Shown in pieces: positions 1 to 5,991 of a stretch of DNA of 10,693 bases (its first letter is position 1; every line of letters begins with the position of its first letter). This DNA comes from Clostridia bacterium (GTDB lineage Bacteria; Bacillota; DSM-521; Neomoorellales; Neomoorellaceae). Below the pieces are notes generated by a model. The model had not been told where the DNA came from, did no database searches, and worked only from the letters and a program-made list of their open reading frames with translations. The translations under genes and the position numbers were made by a program. The DNA is taken from assembly GCA_030445875.1 (NCBI GenBank), contig JASUSX010000045.1, positions 1-10,693 on the forward strand, given 5' to 3'.

Positions 1-72
1 GGGAGATGGGACTCGAACCCACGACCCCCAGGGCCACAACCTGGTGCTCTAACCAACTGAGCTACACCCACC
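1..72 (-). tRNA. tRNA-His (anticodon GUG), 3' end cut by window edge
   Basis: The minus strand folds as a tRNA: D-stem GCTC/GAGC, anticodon stem CCAGG/CCTGG around the loop TTGTGGC (anticodon GTG), and T-arm GTGGG-TTCGAGT-CCCAT. A G precedes the first acceptor base (G-1 at position 72), the hallmark of bacterial tRNA-His. The last acceptor bases, the discriminator and any CCA lie beyond position 1. In the visible acceptor stem, position 6 (U) faces position 67 (U), a mismatch. It is the third gene of the tRNA cluster, 11 nt after tRNA-Arg. Confidence 0.95.
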
Positions 73-83
73 ATGTCTTTTTC

Positions 84-160
84 TGGCGCGCCTGGCAGGG
101 TTCGAACCTGCGGCCCGCGGCTTAGAAGGCCGCTGCTCTATCCAGCTGAGCTACAGGCGC
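84..160 (-). tRNA. tRNA-Arg (anticodon UCU), CCA encoded
   Basis: This is a complete cloverleaf on the minus strand. The acceptor GCGCCTG pairs perfectly with CAGGCGC. The D-stem is GCTC/GAGC, the anticodon stem GCGGC/GCCGC encloses CTTCTAA (anticodon TCT), and the T-arm is GCAGG-TTCGAAC-CCTGC. The 3' GCCA is encoded in the DNA. It reads AGA/AGG arginine codons. It is the middle gene of the Gly-Arg-His cluster, 8 nt after tRNA-Gly. Confidence 0.97.
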
Positions 161-168
161 CTGAACCT

Positions 169-243
<75 letters not shown>

Positions 244-253
244 CGCACAGGAT

Positions 254-282
254 ATTATACTGCAAAAATCAGGTCAAGTCAA
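254..282 (-). promoter_or_regulatory. Sigma-A type promoter of the tRNA Gly-Arg-His operon
   Basis: On the minus strand, TTGACT (277-282) is followed by a 17-nt spacer and TATAAT (254-259). This is a consensus -10, a 5/6 -35 and ideal spacing. The expected start site falls around 247, just before the first base of tRNA-Gly at 242, so the 5' leader would be very short. Such a strong promoter suits a stable-RNA operon. Confidence 0.9.
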
Positions 283-286
283 AAGC

Positions 287-313
287 AGTTTTTGCCACGG
301 GAACGGCAAAACT
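287..313. terminator. Weak hairpin between rdgB and the tRNA promoter
   Basis: An inverted repeat, AGTTTT(T)GCC and GGCAAAACT with one bulged T, surrounds an 8-nt loop. A and T runs are built into the stem, as in bidirectional terminators. On the minus strand it lies downstream of rdgB and ends just before the tRNA -35 box. The U-run after the stem is broken (GCUUUUG), so termination efficiency is doubtful. It may simply separate the rdgB operon from the tRNA operon. Confidence 0.35.
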
Positions 314-344
314 ATCATTATTTTCCCCTCTCAGGGCAATTTTT

Positions 345-373
345 ATTATAATTCACCTGACTACCTCTAGCAA
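345..373 (-). promoter_or_regulatory. Possible second, distal promoter for the tRNA operon
   Basis: On the minus strand, TTGCTA (368-373, overlapping the last codons of rdgB) is followed by 17 nt and a perfect TATAAT (345-350). The -35 matches the consensus at only 4 of 6 positions. It sits about 90 nt upstream of the main tRNA promoter. Tandem promoters are common on stable-RNA operons, but this AT-rich stretch could give such a match by chance. Confidence 0.35.
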
Positions 374-1017
374 TCCCCTGTGGCCACGGTTTTGCCGGCC
401 AGCTCAACTCTGGTACCGCGCTCCGGCCCCAGCCGGCTTAAAACCGGCCACAGGTTCTGGACGGCTCGGGCGCGGTGACTGAGCCTGTTTTTTCCTTCCT
501 CCCCCAGTTCGGCCATGGTGCGGCCCAGGTCCGGCAGGTAAAACAGGGGGTCATAGCCGAAACCGTGCTCGCCGCGGGGTTCAAAGGCAATCCAGCCCTC
601 TACCGTACCTTCAGCCAGATATTGAGGACCGCCAGGCAGCGCCAGGACCAGGGCGCAGCGGAAGCGAGCCGTACGTTGTCCCCAGGGTACTGCCTCCAAG
701 AGATGCAACAGCTTGGTATTGTTACGCCGGTCGTTAGCAGGCTCGCCGGCAAACCGAGCGGAATAAACCCCTGGCGCCCCGTTAAGAAAATCCACTTCCA
801 AACCGGAATCATCCCCCAGGGCCGGCAGGCCGGTAAATTCCGCCACCGTGCGGGCCTTGAGGGTTGCGTTCTCGGCAAAGGTGCTACCTGTTTCAGGTGG
901 TAACTGGCAGGCCGGGAAATCCTGCAGGGTTCGGATAACCAAGTTTAACCCCTGTAATAGCTCCTGAAATTCCCTGGCCTTACCCGGATTATGGGTGGCG
1001 ATGACAATTTCAGGCAT
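367..1017 (-). CDS. rdgB: XTP/dITP diphosphatase (RdgB/HAM1 family)
   Basis: The 216-residue product should hydrolyse dITP, XTP and other deaminated purine nucleotides to monophosphates in the cytoplasm, keeping them out of DNA and RNA. Family signatures are in order: the N-terminal [11 protein letters not shown] (7-17), GSTFAENA (44-51), the DDSGLEVD acidic loop (69-76), GVYSARFAG (83-91), HGFGYDPLF (151-159) and SHR (180-182). After the normal family end there is a basic, unconserved tail of about 20 residues. The ATG at 1017 is chosen because its start overlaps the rph stop by 8 bp (TGA at 1010-1012) and an AGGTGGGG purine stretch precedes it. The overlap implies translational coupling. 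B. subtilis likewise places this gene (ysnA) just after rph. Confidence 0.96.
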   Translation of the reverse strand: MPEIVIATHNPGKAREFQELLQGLNLVIRTLQDFPACQLPPETGSTFAENATLKARTVAEFTGLPALGDDSGLEVDFLNGAPGVYSARFAGEPANDRRNNTKLLHLLEAVPWGQRTARFRCALVLALPGGPQYLAEGTVEGWIAFEPRGEHGFGYDPLFYLPDLGRTMAELGEEGKNRLSHRARAVQNLWPVLSRLGPERGTRVELAGKTVATGDC

Positions 1018-1759
1018 AATCTTTCCCCACCTGTTCCGCCAGTTCCCCCAGTACCTGCTGCTGAAAGGTAATCAGTCTTTCTATCCCTTCCCCGGCCAGG
1101 TCGAGCATAGATTCCATCTCCTGCCGGCTAAAGGGCTGCCTTTCCGCTGTCCCCTGGATTTCCACCAACTGTCCGGCCCCGGTCATCACTACATTCATAT
1201 CCACGTCGGCGTGGGAATCCTCCTCAAAGTCCAGGTCCAGCAGTAATTCGCCCTTGACCAGCCCGACGCTGACGGCCGCCAGAAAGTCCCGCAGAGGCAA
1301 ACGTGGTATGGTCCCGGCAGCCACCAAGCTGGCCAGGGCTTCGGCCAGGGCTACAAAACTGCCGGTAATGGCTGCCGTGCGGGTGCCACCATCAGCCTGG
1401 AGGACGTCACAGTCCAGCCAGATGGTCCTTTCCCCTAAAGCCGCAGTATCGACGACGCTGCGCAGGGAGCGCCCTATCAGGCGCTGGATCTCCTGGGTGC
1501 GGCCACTGGGGCGGCCCCGGGTTGCTTCCCGCATGGTCCGTTCCTGGGTCGACCGCGGCAGGAGGGCGTATTCGGCTGTAATCCAGCCCCGACCGCTATT
1601 GCGGAGAAAGGGTGGCACCTTGTCTTCAATAGTAGCGCTACAAATAACCCGCGTGTCCCCCATGTTTATTAAGACCGAGCCTTCCGCGTATTTAAGATAA
1701 TGGCGTTCTATCGTTACCGGCCGCAACTCATTGTTATTACGCCCCTGGCTCCTGATCAA
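1010..1759 (-). CDS. rph: Ribonuclease PH
   Basis: The 249-residue product is a phosphorolytic 3'-to-5' exoribonuclease that trims tRNA 3' ends using phosphate, normally as a hexameric ring. Visible family sequence runs the full length: [10 protein letters not shown] near the N terminus, [19 protein letters not shown] (34-52), [13 protein letters not shown] (58-70), [15 protein letters not shown] (86-100), the phosphate-binding DGGTRT (123-128), and [10 protein letters not shown] (180-189) with the catalytic acidic cluster. The frame is open up to 1927, but that extension lies inside murI in another frame and resembles nothing. The TTG at 1759 is preferred: AGGAGG stands 8 nt before it and the protein then begins at the usual family position. 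It overlaps the murI end by 23 bp and the rdgB start by 8 bp. Confidence 0.95.
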   Translation of the reverse strand: MIRSQGRNNNELRPVTIERHYLKYAEGSVLINMGDTRVICSATIEDKVPPFLRNSGRGWITAEYALLPRSTQERTMREATRGRPSGRTQEIQRLIGRSLRSVVDTAALGERTIWLDCDVLQADGGTRTAAITGSFVALAEALASLVAAGTIPRLPLRDFLAAVSVGLVKGELLLDLDFEEDSHADVDMNVVMTGAGQLVEIQGTAERQPFSRQEMESMLDLAGEGIERLITFQQQVLGELAEQVGKDYA

Positions 1760-2579
1760 TATGTGGTCCTCCTTTTTCCAGTTCCAGTTTCCTCGTTGCC
1801 TCGAGCTCTGGCCAGCCGACCAGCTTCCTTCCCACCTGGCTGAAGGATTGGGCATCGCCGCTGACAAAGAAGTTGTGGGCCGCTGAGCAATGGAACCCGC
1901 GCAGGCCACCGGCTGCCGCCAGAACATTGCGTAGCTCCTGGACCGTAGCCGTCGCCGGGTCGATGAGGGTTACCCCCGGCCCGGCTACTTCCTGGATAAC
2001 AGGCGCCAGGAAAGGATAGTGGGTACACCCCAGGATCAGGGTATCGATCCCGGCTTCCACCAGGGGAAGCATGTATTCAGCTACAGCCGCCTCTACTTCA
2101 GGCCCAGAAACCACCCCAGCCTCCACCAGGGGGACCAGTTTCGGGCAGGCCCGGGCCAGGACCCGGACCTTACCATCACGGGCCAGAATGGCTTCCCGGT
2201 GGGCGTTACTGGCGACAGTTGCTTCGGTGGCTATGACGCCTATGCAACCGTTGCGGGTAGCCTGCAGGGCCGCCACCACACCCGGCTCAATCACCCCGAC
2301 AATGGGGATGGCATATTTGTCCCGCAGGTATGGTAGAGCCACGGCGGAAGTAGTATTGCAGGCATCAATAATAGCCTTGGCCCCCCGGGCAATTAAAAAG
2401 CCGACAATGGCATCGGCAAAACGGATTAGCTCATCGACAGGACGTGAACCATAGGGTACATGGGCCGTATCACCGTAGTAAATAATTGTTTCTAAGGGTA
2501 GCTGGCGGATAATCTCCCGGGCTACCGTCAAACCCCCAACACCAGAATCAAACACACCCACAGGATGAACGGGCAGCAC
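1737..2579 (-). CDS. murI: Glutamate racemase
   Basis: This cytoplasmic enzyme interconverts L- and D-glutamate and supplies D-Glu for peptidoglycan stem peptides. Numbering here is from the GTG start. Motifs are [12 protein letters not shown] (8-19), [10 protein letters not shown] (35-44), the first catalytic cysteine in ACNT (Cys74), GVIEPG (95-100), and the second in LGCTHYP (Cys185). All catalytic features are present and the 280-residue length is normal. An in-frame TTG at 2588 directly abuts the AAGGAG site (2589-2594), which is too close. The GTG at 2577-2579 is 9 nt from that site and is preferred. The 3' end overlaps rph by 23 bp. In B. subtilis racE sits near gerM and rph, so the neighbourhood supports the call. 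Confidence 0.96.
   Translation of the reverse strand: MLPVHPVGVFDSGVGGLTVAREIIRQLPLETIIYYGDTAHVPYGSRPVDELIRFADAIVGFLIARGAKAIIDACNTTSAVALPYLRDKYAIPIVGVIEPGVVAALQATRNGCIGVIATEATVASNAHREAILARDGKVRVLARACPKLVPLVEAGVVSGPEVEAAVAEYMLPLVEAGIDTLILGCTHYPFLAPVIQEVAGPGVTLIDPATATVQELRNVLAAAGGLRGFHCSAAHNFFVSGDAQSFSQVGRKLVGWPELEATRKLELEKGGPHIDQEPGA
1757..1773 (-). promoter_or_regulatory. RBS that fixes the rph start at TTG
   Basis: The minus strand shows AGGAGG (1768-1773), an 8-nt spacer and TTG (1757-1759). It is the only good RBS near the point where RNase PH homology begins, and it lies inside the 3' end of murI, as expected for a tightly packed operon. Confidence 0.8.
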
Positions 2580-2631
2580 GGCCCTCAACTCCTTATCCAG
2601 GTCTTGCCCTTGTTAAGGACCAGTACCTCAT

Positions 2632-2660
2632 ATTATATGCCGGGGACCTGGAGATATGAA
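2632..2660 (-). promoter_or_regulatory. Candidate sigma-A promoter for murI-rph-rdgB
   Basis: On the minus strand, TTCATA (2655-2660) is followed by 17 nt and TATAAT (2632-2637). The -10 is perfect and the -35 matches 4 of 6 positions. It starts directly after the stop codon of the UPF0316 gene and would give a leader of about 45 nt before the murI start. No terminator separates the two genes, so read-through from upstream may add to expression. Confidence 0.55.
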
Positions 2661-2663
2661 TTA

Positions 2664-3191
2664 TTATTTTCCCTTACGCCGGTAAGGATAAAAACCACCA
2701 TACGCGGTCCTCGCTTCGTGGATAACTACAAAGGCGCCGGGATCCCAGCCGTCTACCACCCGCTGGATTTCACCCACCTGCCGGCGGGGGATACTGAGGT
2801 TTAATATGGGATGGCAACCCTCCCGTCCCTGGCCCTCCGTAATGGTAACACCAAACCCTGCCGTTCGCAATTCCTGGGCCAGTTCCAGGGGGGACCTAAG
2901 GGTAATAATCTGCACCGTCAATTGCCCCAGGGCTATCTTTTCTTCGATAAGGCTGCCAATAATATTGCCGGTGGCGAAGCCCAGGGCGTAGGAAGCCAGG
3001 CTGAAGGGATCACTCAAGCGGTCGACGACAAACTTTAAGGCCACTACATAAATGGTCACCTCGAAGAGGCCGATGCCGGCAGCATAGAAGCGTTTACCGC
3101 GCACCAGGAACAGCATCCTTAAGGTCGCCAGGCTAACATCGCTCACCCGGGCTAAAAATATTAAAAAATACCCCCCCACCAGGGCCAGCAC
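2664..3191 (-). CDS. UPF0316 / DUF2179-type membrane protein (YebE-like)
   Basis: The 175-residue protein matches the UPF0316 family as I know it: ARVSDVSLATLRMLFLVRG (14-32), GLFEVTIYVVAL (41-52) and YALGFATGNIIGSLIEEKIALG (68-89). About three hydrophobic segments (roughly 4-28, 36-56, 64-85) place the N-terminal half in the membrane. The soluble C-terminal part (about 90-165) corresponds to the small DUF2179 domain, an alpha/beta ligand-binding-like fold found in several Firmicute membrane proteins. The biochemical role is unknown. The GTG start at 3191 has GGGAGGG 6 nt upstream. The gene lies between an amidase, from which a strong terminator separates it, and murI, which it may be co-transcribed with. 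It ends with tandem TAA codons. The family call is firm; no function is claimed. Confidence 0.85.
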   Translation of the reverse strand: MLALVGGYFLIFLARVSDVSLATLRMLFLVRGKRFYAAGIGLFEVTIYVVALKFVVDRLSDPFSLASYALGFATGNIIGSLIEEKIALGQLTVQIITLRSPLELAQELRTAGFGVTITEGQGREGCHPILNLSIPRRQVGEIQRVVDGWDPGAFVVIHEARTAYGGFYPYRRKGK

Positions 3192-3227
3192 CGGTATCCC
3201 TCCCTACAAGGTTGCCGTTGCTTTCCC

Positions 3228-3256
3228 ATTGTAACAGAGAAGAAGGGAGCCTGCAA
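3228..3256 (-). promoter_or_regulatory. Candidate extended -10 promoter for the UPF0316 gene
   Basis: On the minus strand, TACAAT (3228-3233) is preceded by TGT, forming a TGn extended -10. At 17 nt upstream lies TTGCAG (3251-3256), a weak -35 that matches only the TTG. The -35 falls inside the 3' arm of the amidase terminator hairpin, so terminator and promoter would be fused. The start site would be about 30 nt before the GTG. Confidence 0.45.
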
Positions 3257-3273
3257 GTCGTTGCAGGCTCCCT
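3244..3273 (-). terminator. Rho-independent terminator of the amidase gene
   Basis: A perfect 13-bp stem (3244-3256 with 3261-3273; AGGGAGCCTGCAA and its complement) has a 4-nt loop and lies 7 nt after the amidase stop. On the minus strand it is followed by the pyrimidine run TCTTCTCTG, which is T-rich but not a pure U-tract. No gene approaches from the other side, so it serves the amidase. Confidence 0.85.
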
Positions 3274-3280
3274 CACCGGG

Positions 3281-5167
3281 CTAATAAGTGCTAAAAAAGT
3301 TATTCACCCCGTTAAAAACTCCTTCCGCTACCTGGCCTTGAAAAGCGGAGCTGGATAGGAGCTGCTCCTCCTCCGGGTTGGAGATGAAGGCTGTCTCCAC
3401 CAGTACCGAGGGCATATCGCTATTGCGCAGGACCGAGAAATTGGCTTCCTTTACGCCCAGGTCCCGCCGGCCGATTGCCGCTACCAGGGCCGACTGGATA
3501 GCTGTCGCCAGGCGCTGGCGGGTACCCCTCTGCTTTCCCAGGTCGGAATCCGGCGGGGCATAGAAATAGGTCGACGTGCCGGAAGCATCGGGGCTATAGG
3601 AGGCGTTAGAATGGATGCTGATAAAGAGATCAGCCCCGACATCATTGGCGTAATAAGCCCGGCCGGCCAGGGTATAGGGGCAGGTCTCCCCGTTACGAGT
3701 CAGGTACACGATGGCTCCTGCACCACGTAACAAGGCCGCCAGCTTCTGGGCCATGGCCAGGTTGACGTCCTTTTCCTGCACCCCTGCCGGACCAATAGCC
3801 CCCGGGTCCGGCCCGTCCGGGTCGGTCCCGTGGCCGGGGTCGAGGACGATCTTGCTGCCCCTGAGGGAAGGCTTCTGGACCATAAATATGAAGCCCTGCT
3901 TATCGCCCGCCGGCCTGGAGGTCAGCCTGGCAGCTCCGGTAAGGTCGAAAACTACCCGCACCGTGTCGGCGGTAAACTGCCCCAGGCGCACCCGGGCCAG
4001 GGGTGGACGGTTGACCTCCACTGTTTCATTACCCGCCGGTACAGCTAGGGTAGCACCCGCTATATCGACAATCAGGCGGTTATCCCAGCGGGAGGTTTTA
4101 TAGGCGAAAACCCCGGTGGCTTTAACGGTAACCTGGATGGCATCGCCGGTTGGGGTAACTGTCACCCCGGTAATCTTGAGGCCAGGGTCGCCTCCCCCAT
4201 CCCCTCCCCCTGGAGGCTCGTAGGGGGCAAAGGTAGCCAGGCTTTTAGCCAGCCAGCCGCGCTGGCCGTTATCCATCTCCACCAGCCACCAGTCACCCTG
4301 TTGCTGCCAGATGGGCAGTTTGCTGCCCGCGGCCCCTGTCCCAATTATTTTTTCCGTCGGGTTGGGCCCGGCCAGGATGGCCACCGGCCTGCTGCCCACT
4401 ACAGCCCAGCCCAGGGGTTGAACCGCCGGCGGCGGATTGTTATCCGGCGGCCCGCTGTCATCCGGCGGCTGACCGTTACCCGGCGGGTTGTCATCCGGGA
4501 CCGGTTCGGCGTAGGTGGCGGAAATCCACCCTTTAGAGCTTTCGCTTAACTGAACCTGGTACCAGCCGTTGGTTTCCCCCAGGCACTTCAGTATCGTTCC
4601 CTGCGGCAGAGTGGTGATTACCTGGTAGGCCATCCCTGGGCCGGTTCTGATATTGACATAACTCCCTGTTATGCGCACCCGGCCCGCAGCCGAGGTAGAC
4701 CCCAGCCAGATACTTACGGTCTGGGATCCGGCGTCCCAGTCGACCTGGCCGCCAAAGGCCTGGGAAAGGAAACGCACCGGTACCATGGTCGTCCCGCCAT
4801 TTACATTCAGGATCACCGGTGTCGTATCCAGGGTAATCCCCCGCCCGTTGACGTAGGCCTGGCGGCTGCCAATCCGCATCTTTACAGTTGTTGCTCCCCG
4901 GTAGATGACAATACCCTGTTCGGCGGCCTGCCAGTCCACCCTGGCGCCCATATATTCCATAATGAAACGCGCAGGCACCATCGTCCGGCCGTTGCCGTCG
5001 ATATATGGTGGTACCGCCGGGTTCACCCGGCTACCATTGAGGGTTAGATTTACACCGGGGCCAGCCTCAGCCGGCAGGGCCTTTAAGCCCAGCGTTAATA
5101 TGTACATTAACACCAGTAACAGCAATAAAAGGCCCCGCCGGCCATTAAATATACGCCTGTCCATCAC
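3281..5167 (-). CDS. Exported N-acetylmuramoyl-L-alanine amidase with stalk-like repeat domain, SH3 and AMIN domains
   Basis: The 628-residue protein should cleave the MurNAc-L-Ala bond of peptidoglycan outside the membrane. Domains in order: signal peptide (basic MMDRRIFNGRR, then a Leu-rich core to about 35); a copper-amine-oxidase-N-like region in two halves (about 37-156, each half with TMVPxRF); a bacterial SH3 domain (about 164-221, VNIRTGPG); a Pro-rich linker (228-251); a second SH3-like domain (about 253-313); a Gly-rich linker; an AMIN domain (about 330-432); and a C-terminal Amidase_3 domain (about 438-626). Zinc ligands and the catalytic Glu are visible: His446 (LDPGHG), Glu465, His519 (SIHSNAS) and Glu591 (VETAFISN). 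GTG (5167) and ATG (5164) are adjacent possible starts behind AAAGGAG. Strong terminators stand on both sides, so it is probably monocistronic. Neighbouring gerM suggests, but does not prove, a role in spore cortex or mother-cell wall remodelling. Confidence 0.93.
   Translation of the reverse strand: MMDRRIFNGRRGLLLLLLVLMYILTLGLKALPAEAGPGVNLTLNGSRVNPAVPPYIDGNGRTMVPARFIMEYMGARVDWQAAEQGIVIYRGATTVKMRIGSRQAYVNGRGITLDTTPVILNVNGGTTMVPVRFLSQAFGGQVDWDAGSQTVSIWLGSTSAAGRVRITGSYVNIRTGPGMAYQVITTLPQGTILKCLGETNGWYQVQLSESSKGWISATYAEPVPDDNPPGNGQPPDDSGPPDNNPPPAVQPLGWAVVGSRPVAILAGPNPTEKIIGTGAAGSKLPIWQQQGDWWLVEMDNGQRGWLAKSLATFAPYEPPGGGDGGGDPGLKITGVTVTPTGDAIQVTVKATGVFAYKTSRWDNRLIVDIAGATLAVPAGNETVEVNRPPLARVRLGQFTADTVRVVFDLTGAARLTSRPAGDKQGFIFMVQKPSLRGSKIVLDPGHGTDPDGPDPGAIGPAGVQEKDVNLAMAQKLAALLRGAGAIVYLTRNGETCPYTLAGRAYYANDVGADLFISIHSNASYSPDASGTSTYFYAPPDSDLGKQRGTRQRLATAIQSALVAAIGRRDLGVKEANFSVLRNSDMPSVLVETAFISNPEEEQLLSSSAFQGQVAEGVFNGVNNFFSTY
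4415..4486 (-). repeat. Four 18-nt tandem repeats coding a Pro-rich hexapeptide linker
   Basis: An 18-nt period is visible in the amidase gene: CCGGCGG recurs at about 4426, 4444, 4462 and 4480. It encodes the degenerate hexapeptides PPGNGQ, PPDDSG, PPDNNP and PPAVQP (residues 228-251) joining the two SH3-like domains. Expansion by slippage is the likely origin, and copy number may vary between strains. Confidence 0.8.
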
Positions 5168-5234
5168 CCTTCCTTTCTCCTTTCACTGCGACAAGCTAAC
5201 ATAACTATTCGCTGCCAGGGAGTACCTTTCCTTC

Positions 5235-5254
5235 CTACAAAGTGGTTTTTGTAG
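5235..5254. repeat. Perfect 7-bp inverted repeat upstream of the amidase gene
   Basis: CTACAAA and TTTGTAG are perfect complements separated by 6 nt (GTGGTT). The element lies about 68 nt upstream of the amidase start and directly abuts the T-run of the gerM terminator. It could be an operator for the amidase promoter or an auxiliary hairpin of the terminator. I found no convincing sigma-A promoter between here and 5167. Confidence 0.45.
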
Positions 5255-5284
5255 AAAAAACAAAAACGGTGCCCCAAAGGCACC
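5255..5284 (-). terminator. Rho-independent terminator of the gerM-like gene
   Basis: On the minus strand, GGTGCC pairs with GGCACC (5279-5284 with 5268-5273) around a 5-nt loop. It is followed by G, five T, G and six T (5255-5267). It lies about 32 nt after the gerM stop and is a textbook intrinsic terminator. Confidence 0.92.
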
Positions 5285-5315
5285 AGTTATTTACCACCAT
5301 TCGACAAGTTACTAT

Positions 5316-5924
5316 TTAGTGGGCCTCTTTTTTAATCAGGCTCTCATTACGGCCCATGGCCGCCGATACATCAACATGGCCGGCAATGGTCTTCACATAC
5401 TGGCCATCCACCAGGAACTGGACCTGCTTGACGGAAGGAAACTGGGTCAGGGTGTTGACTATGGAATACACCGTCAGGCTTTCACCCAGGGAGCCACCAC
5501 TATGGTTGGCCACCAGCTCTTTACTAAAATCTACCCTGGCCAGGCCGTCGGAACGGATATTAATATCCTTCAGTACCGTCCCCTTGGGAATGGTAGGTAA
5601 GAGCTGTGAACCAGGCCCCGGACCCTTGATGAGTTCTTCAATAGTCGCCCGCGCAATGCCCTCTACCAGAGGGATACTACGTTTCTCGGCCACCAGGTAA
5701 TTGCCGGTGGCATCGCTAAAATAGAGGACTACCTCGGTGGTCTTGGTGCTTTCTTTCTGGGCCTCAGCCCCGGCCACCGGGGTGCTGGTTTCCGGTGGTG
5801 GCAGCTGCACCTGGACCTCGGTCCTGGATTTGCCAGTCAGCCTGTCTACCAACCCGCACCCGCTTACCATAAGAACTACCAGCAACAAGCTTACGGCAAC
5901 TGTTAAGTACCTGCTCGCCCGCAA
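5316..5924 (-). CDS. gerM: GerMN-domain spore lipoprotein (GerM-like)
   Basis: This is a 202-residue lipoprotein. The N terminus is basic and then hydrophobic (LTVAVSLLLVVLMVSGC), with lipobox VSGC and the modified Cys at residue 23. A Pro/Thr/Glu-rich spacer follows (about 35-65), then one GerMN domain (about 65-185; VVLYFSDATGNYLVAEKR, SDGLARVDFSKEL, VNTLTQFPSVKQVQFLVDG). B. subtilis GerM is a sporulation and germination lipoprotein with two such domains that helps anchor the SpoIIIA-SpoIIQ channel; this single-domain version may act similarly at the forespore or cell surface. A TTG at 5942 is in frame, but AGGAGG (5932-5937) lies downstream of it and 7 nt before the TTG at 5924, which is therefore chosen. 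Its RBS is buried in the 5923-5978 hairpin. B. subtilis also keeps gerM near racE and rph. Confidence 0.88.
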   Translation of the reverse strand: MRASRYLTVAVSLLLVVLMVSGCGLVDRLTGKSRTEVQVQLPPPETSTPVAGAEAQKESTKTTEVVLYFSDATGNYLVAEKRSIPLVEGIARATIEELIKGPGPGSQLLPTIPKGTVLKDINIRSDGLARVDFSKELVANHSGGSLGESLTVYSIVNTLTQFPSVKQVQFLVDGQYVKTIAGHVDVSAAMGRNESLIKKEAH

Positions 5925-5978
5925 AAAAATCCCTCCTTTCAATCCTGCTATATCATTAATATCAACGAAAGGAGGGAT
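5923..5978 (-). promoter_or_regulatory. Hairpin combining a hisC terminator with sequestration of the gerM RBS
   Basis: On the minus strand, AUCCCUCCUUUC (5978-5967) is perfectly complementary over 12 nt to GAAAGGAGGGAU (5940-5929), with a 26-nt AT-rich loop. The 3' arm contains the gerM Shine-Dalgarno (5932-5937). The arm is followed at once by a run of U (5928-5923) that runs into the gerM TTG start codon. The element begins 13 nt after the hisC stop. By form it is an intrinsic terminator for hisC, and on any read-through RNA it would hide the gerM RBS. How gerM escapes it is not visible. Confidence 0.7.
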
Positions 5979-5991
5979 ATATTCCTAATTT

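Noticed and set aside
321..346. Plus-strand hairpin CCCT-CTC-AGGG followed by a T-run, terminator-like
   Set aside because: No plus-strand gene exists upstream for it to serve, and the stem is only 4 bp.
475..903. Plus-strand open frame inside rdgB
   Set aside because: It is antisense to a clear RdgB protein, lacks a credible RBS and its translation resembles nothing; it reflects GC-rich codon structure.
1760..1927. N-terminal extension of RNase PH by 56 codons
   Set aside because: The extension lies within murI in another frame, has no RNase PH similarity, and a strong RBS marks the TTG at 1759.
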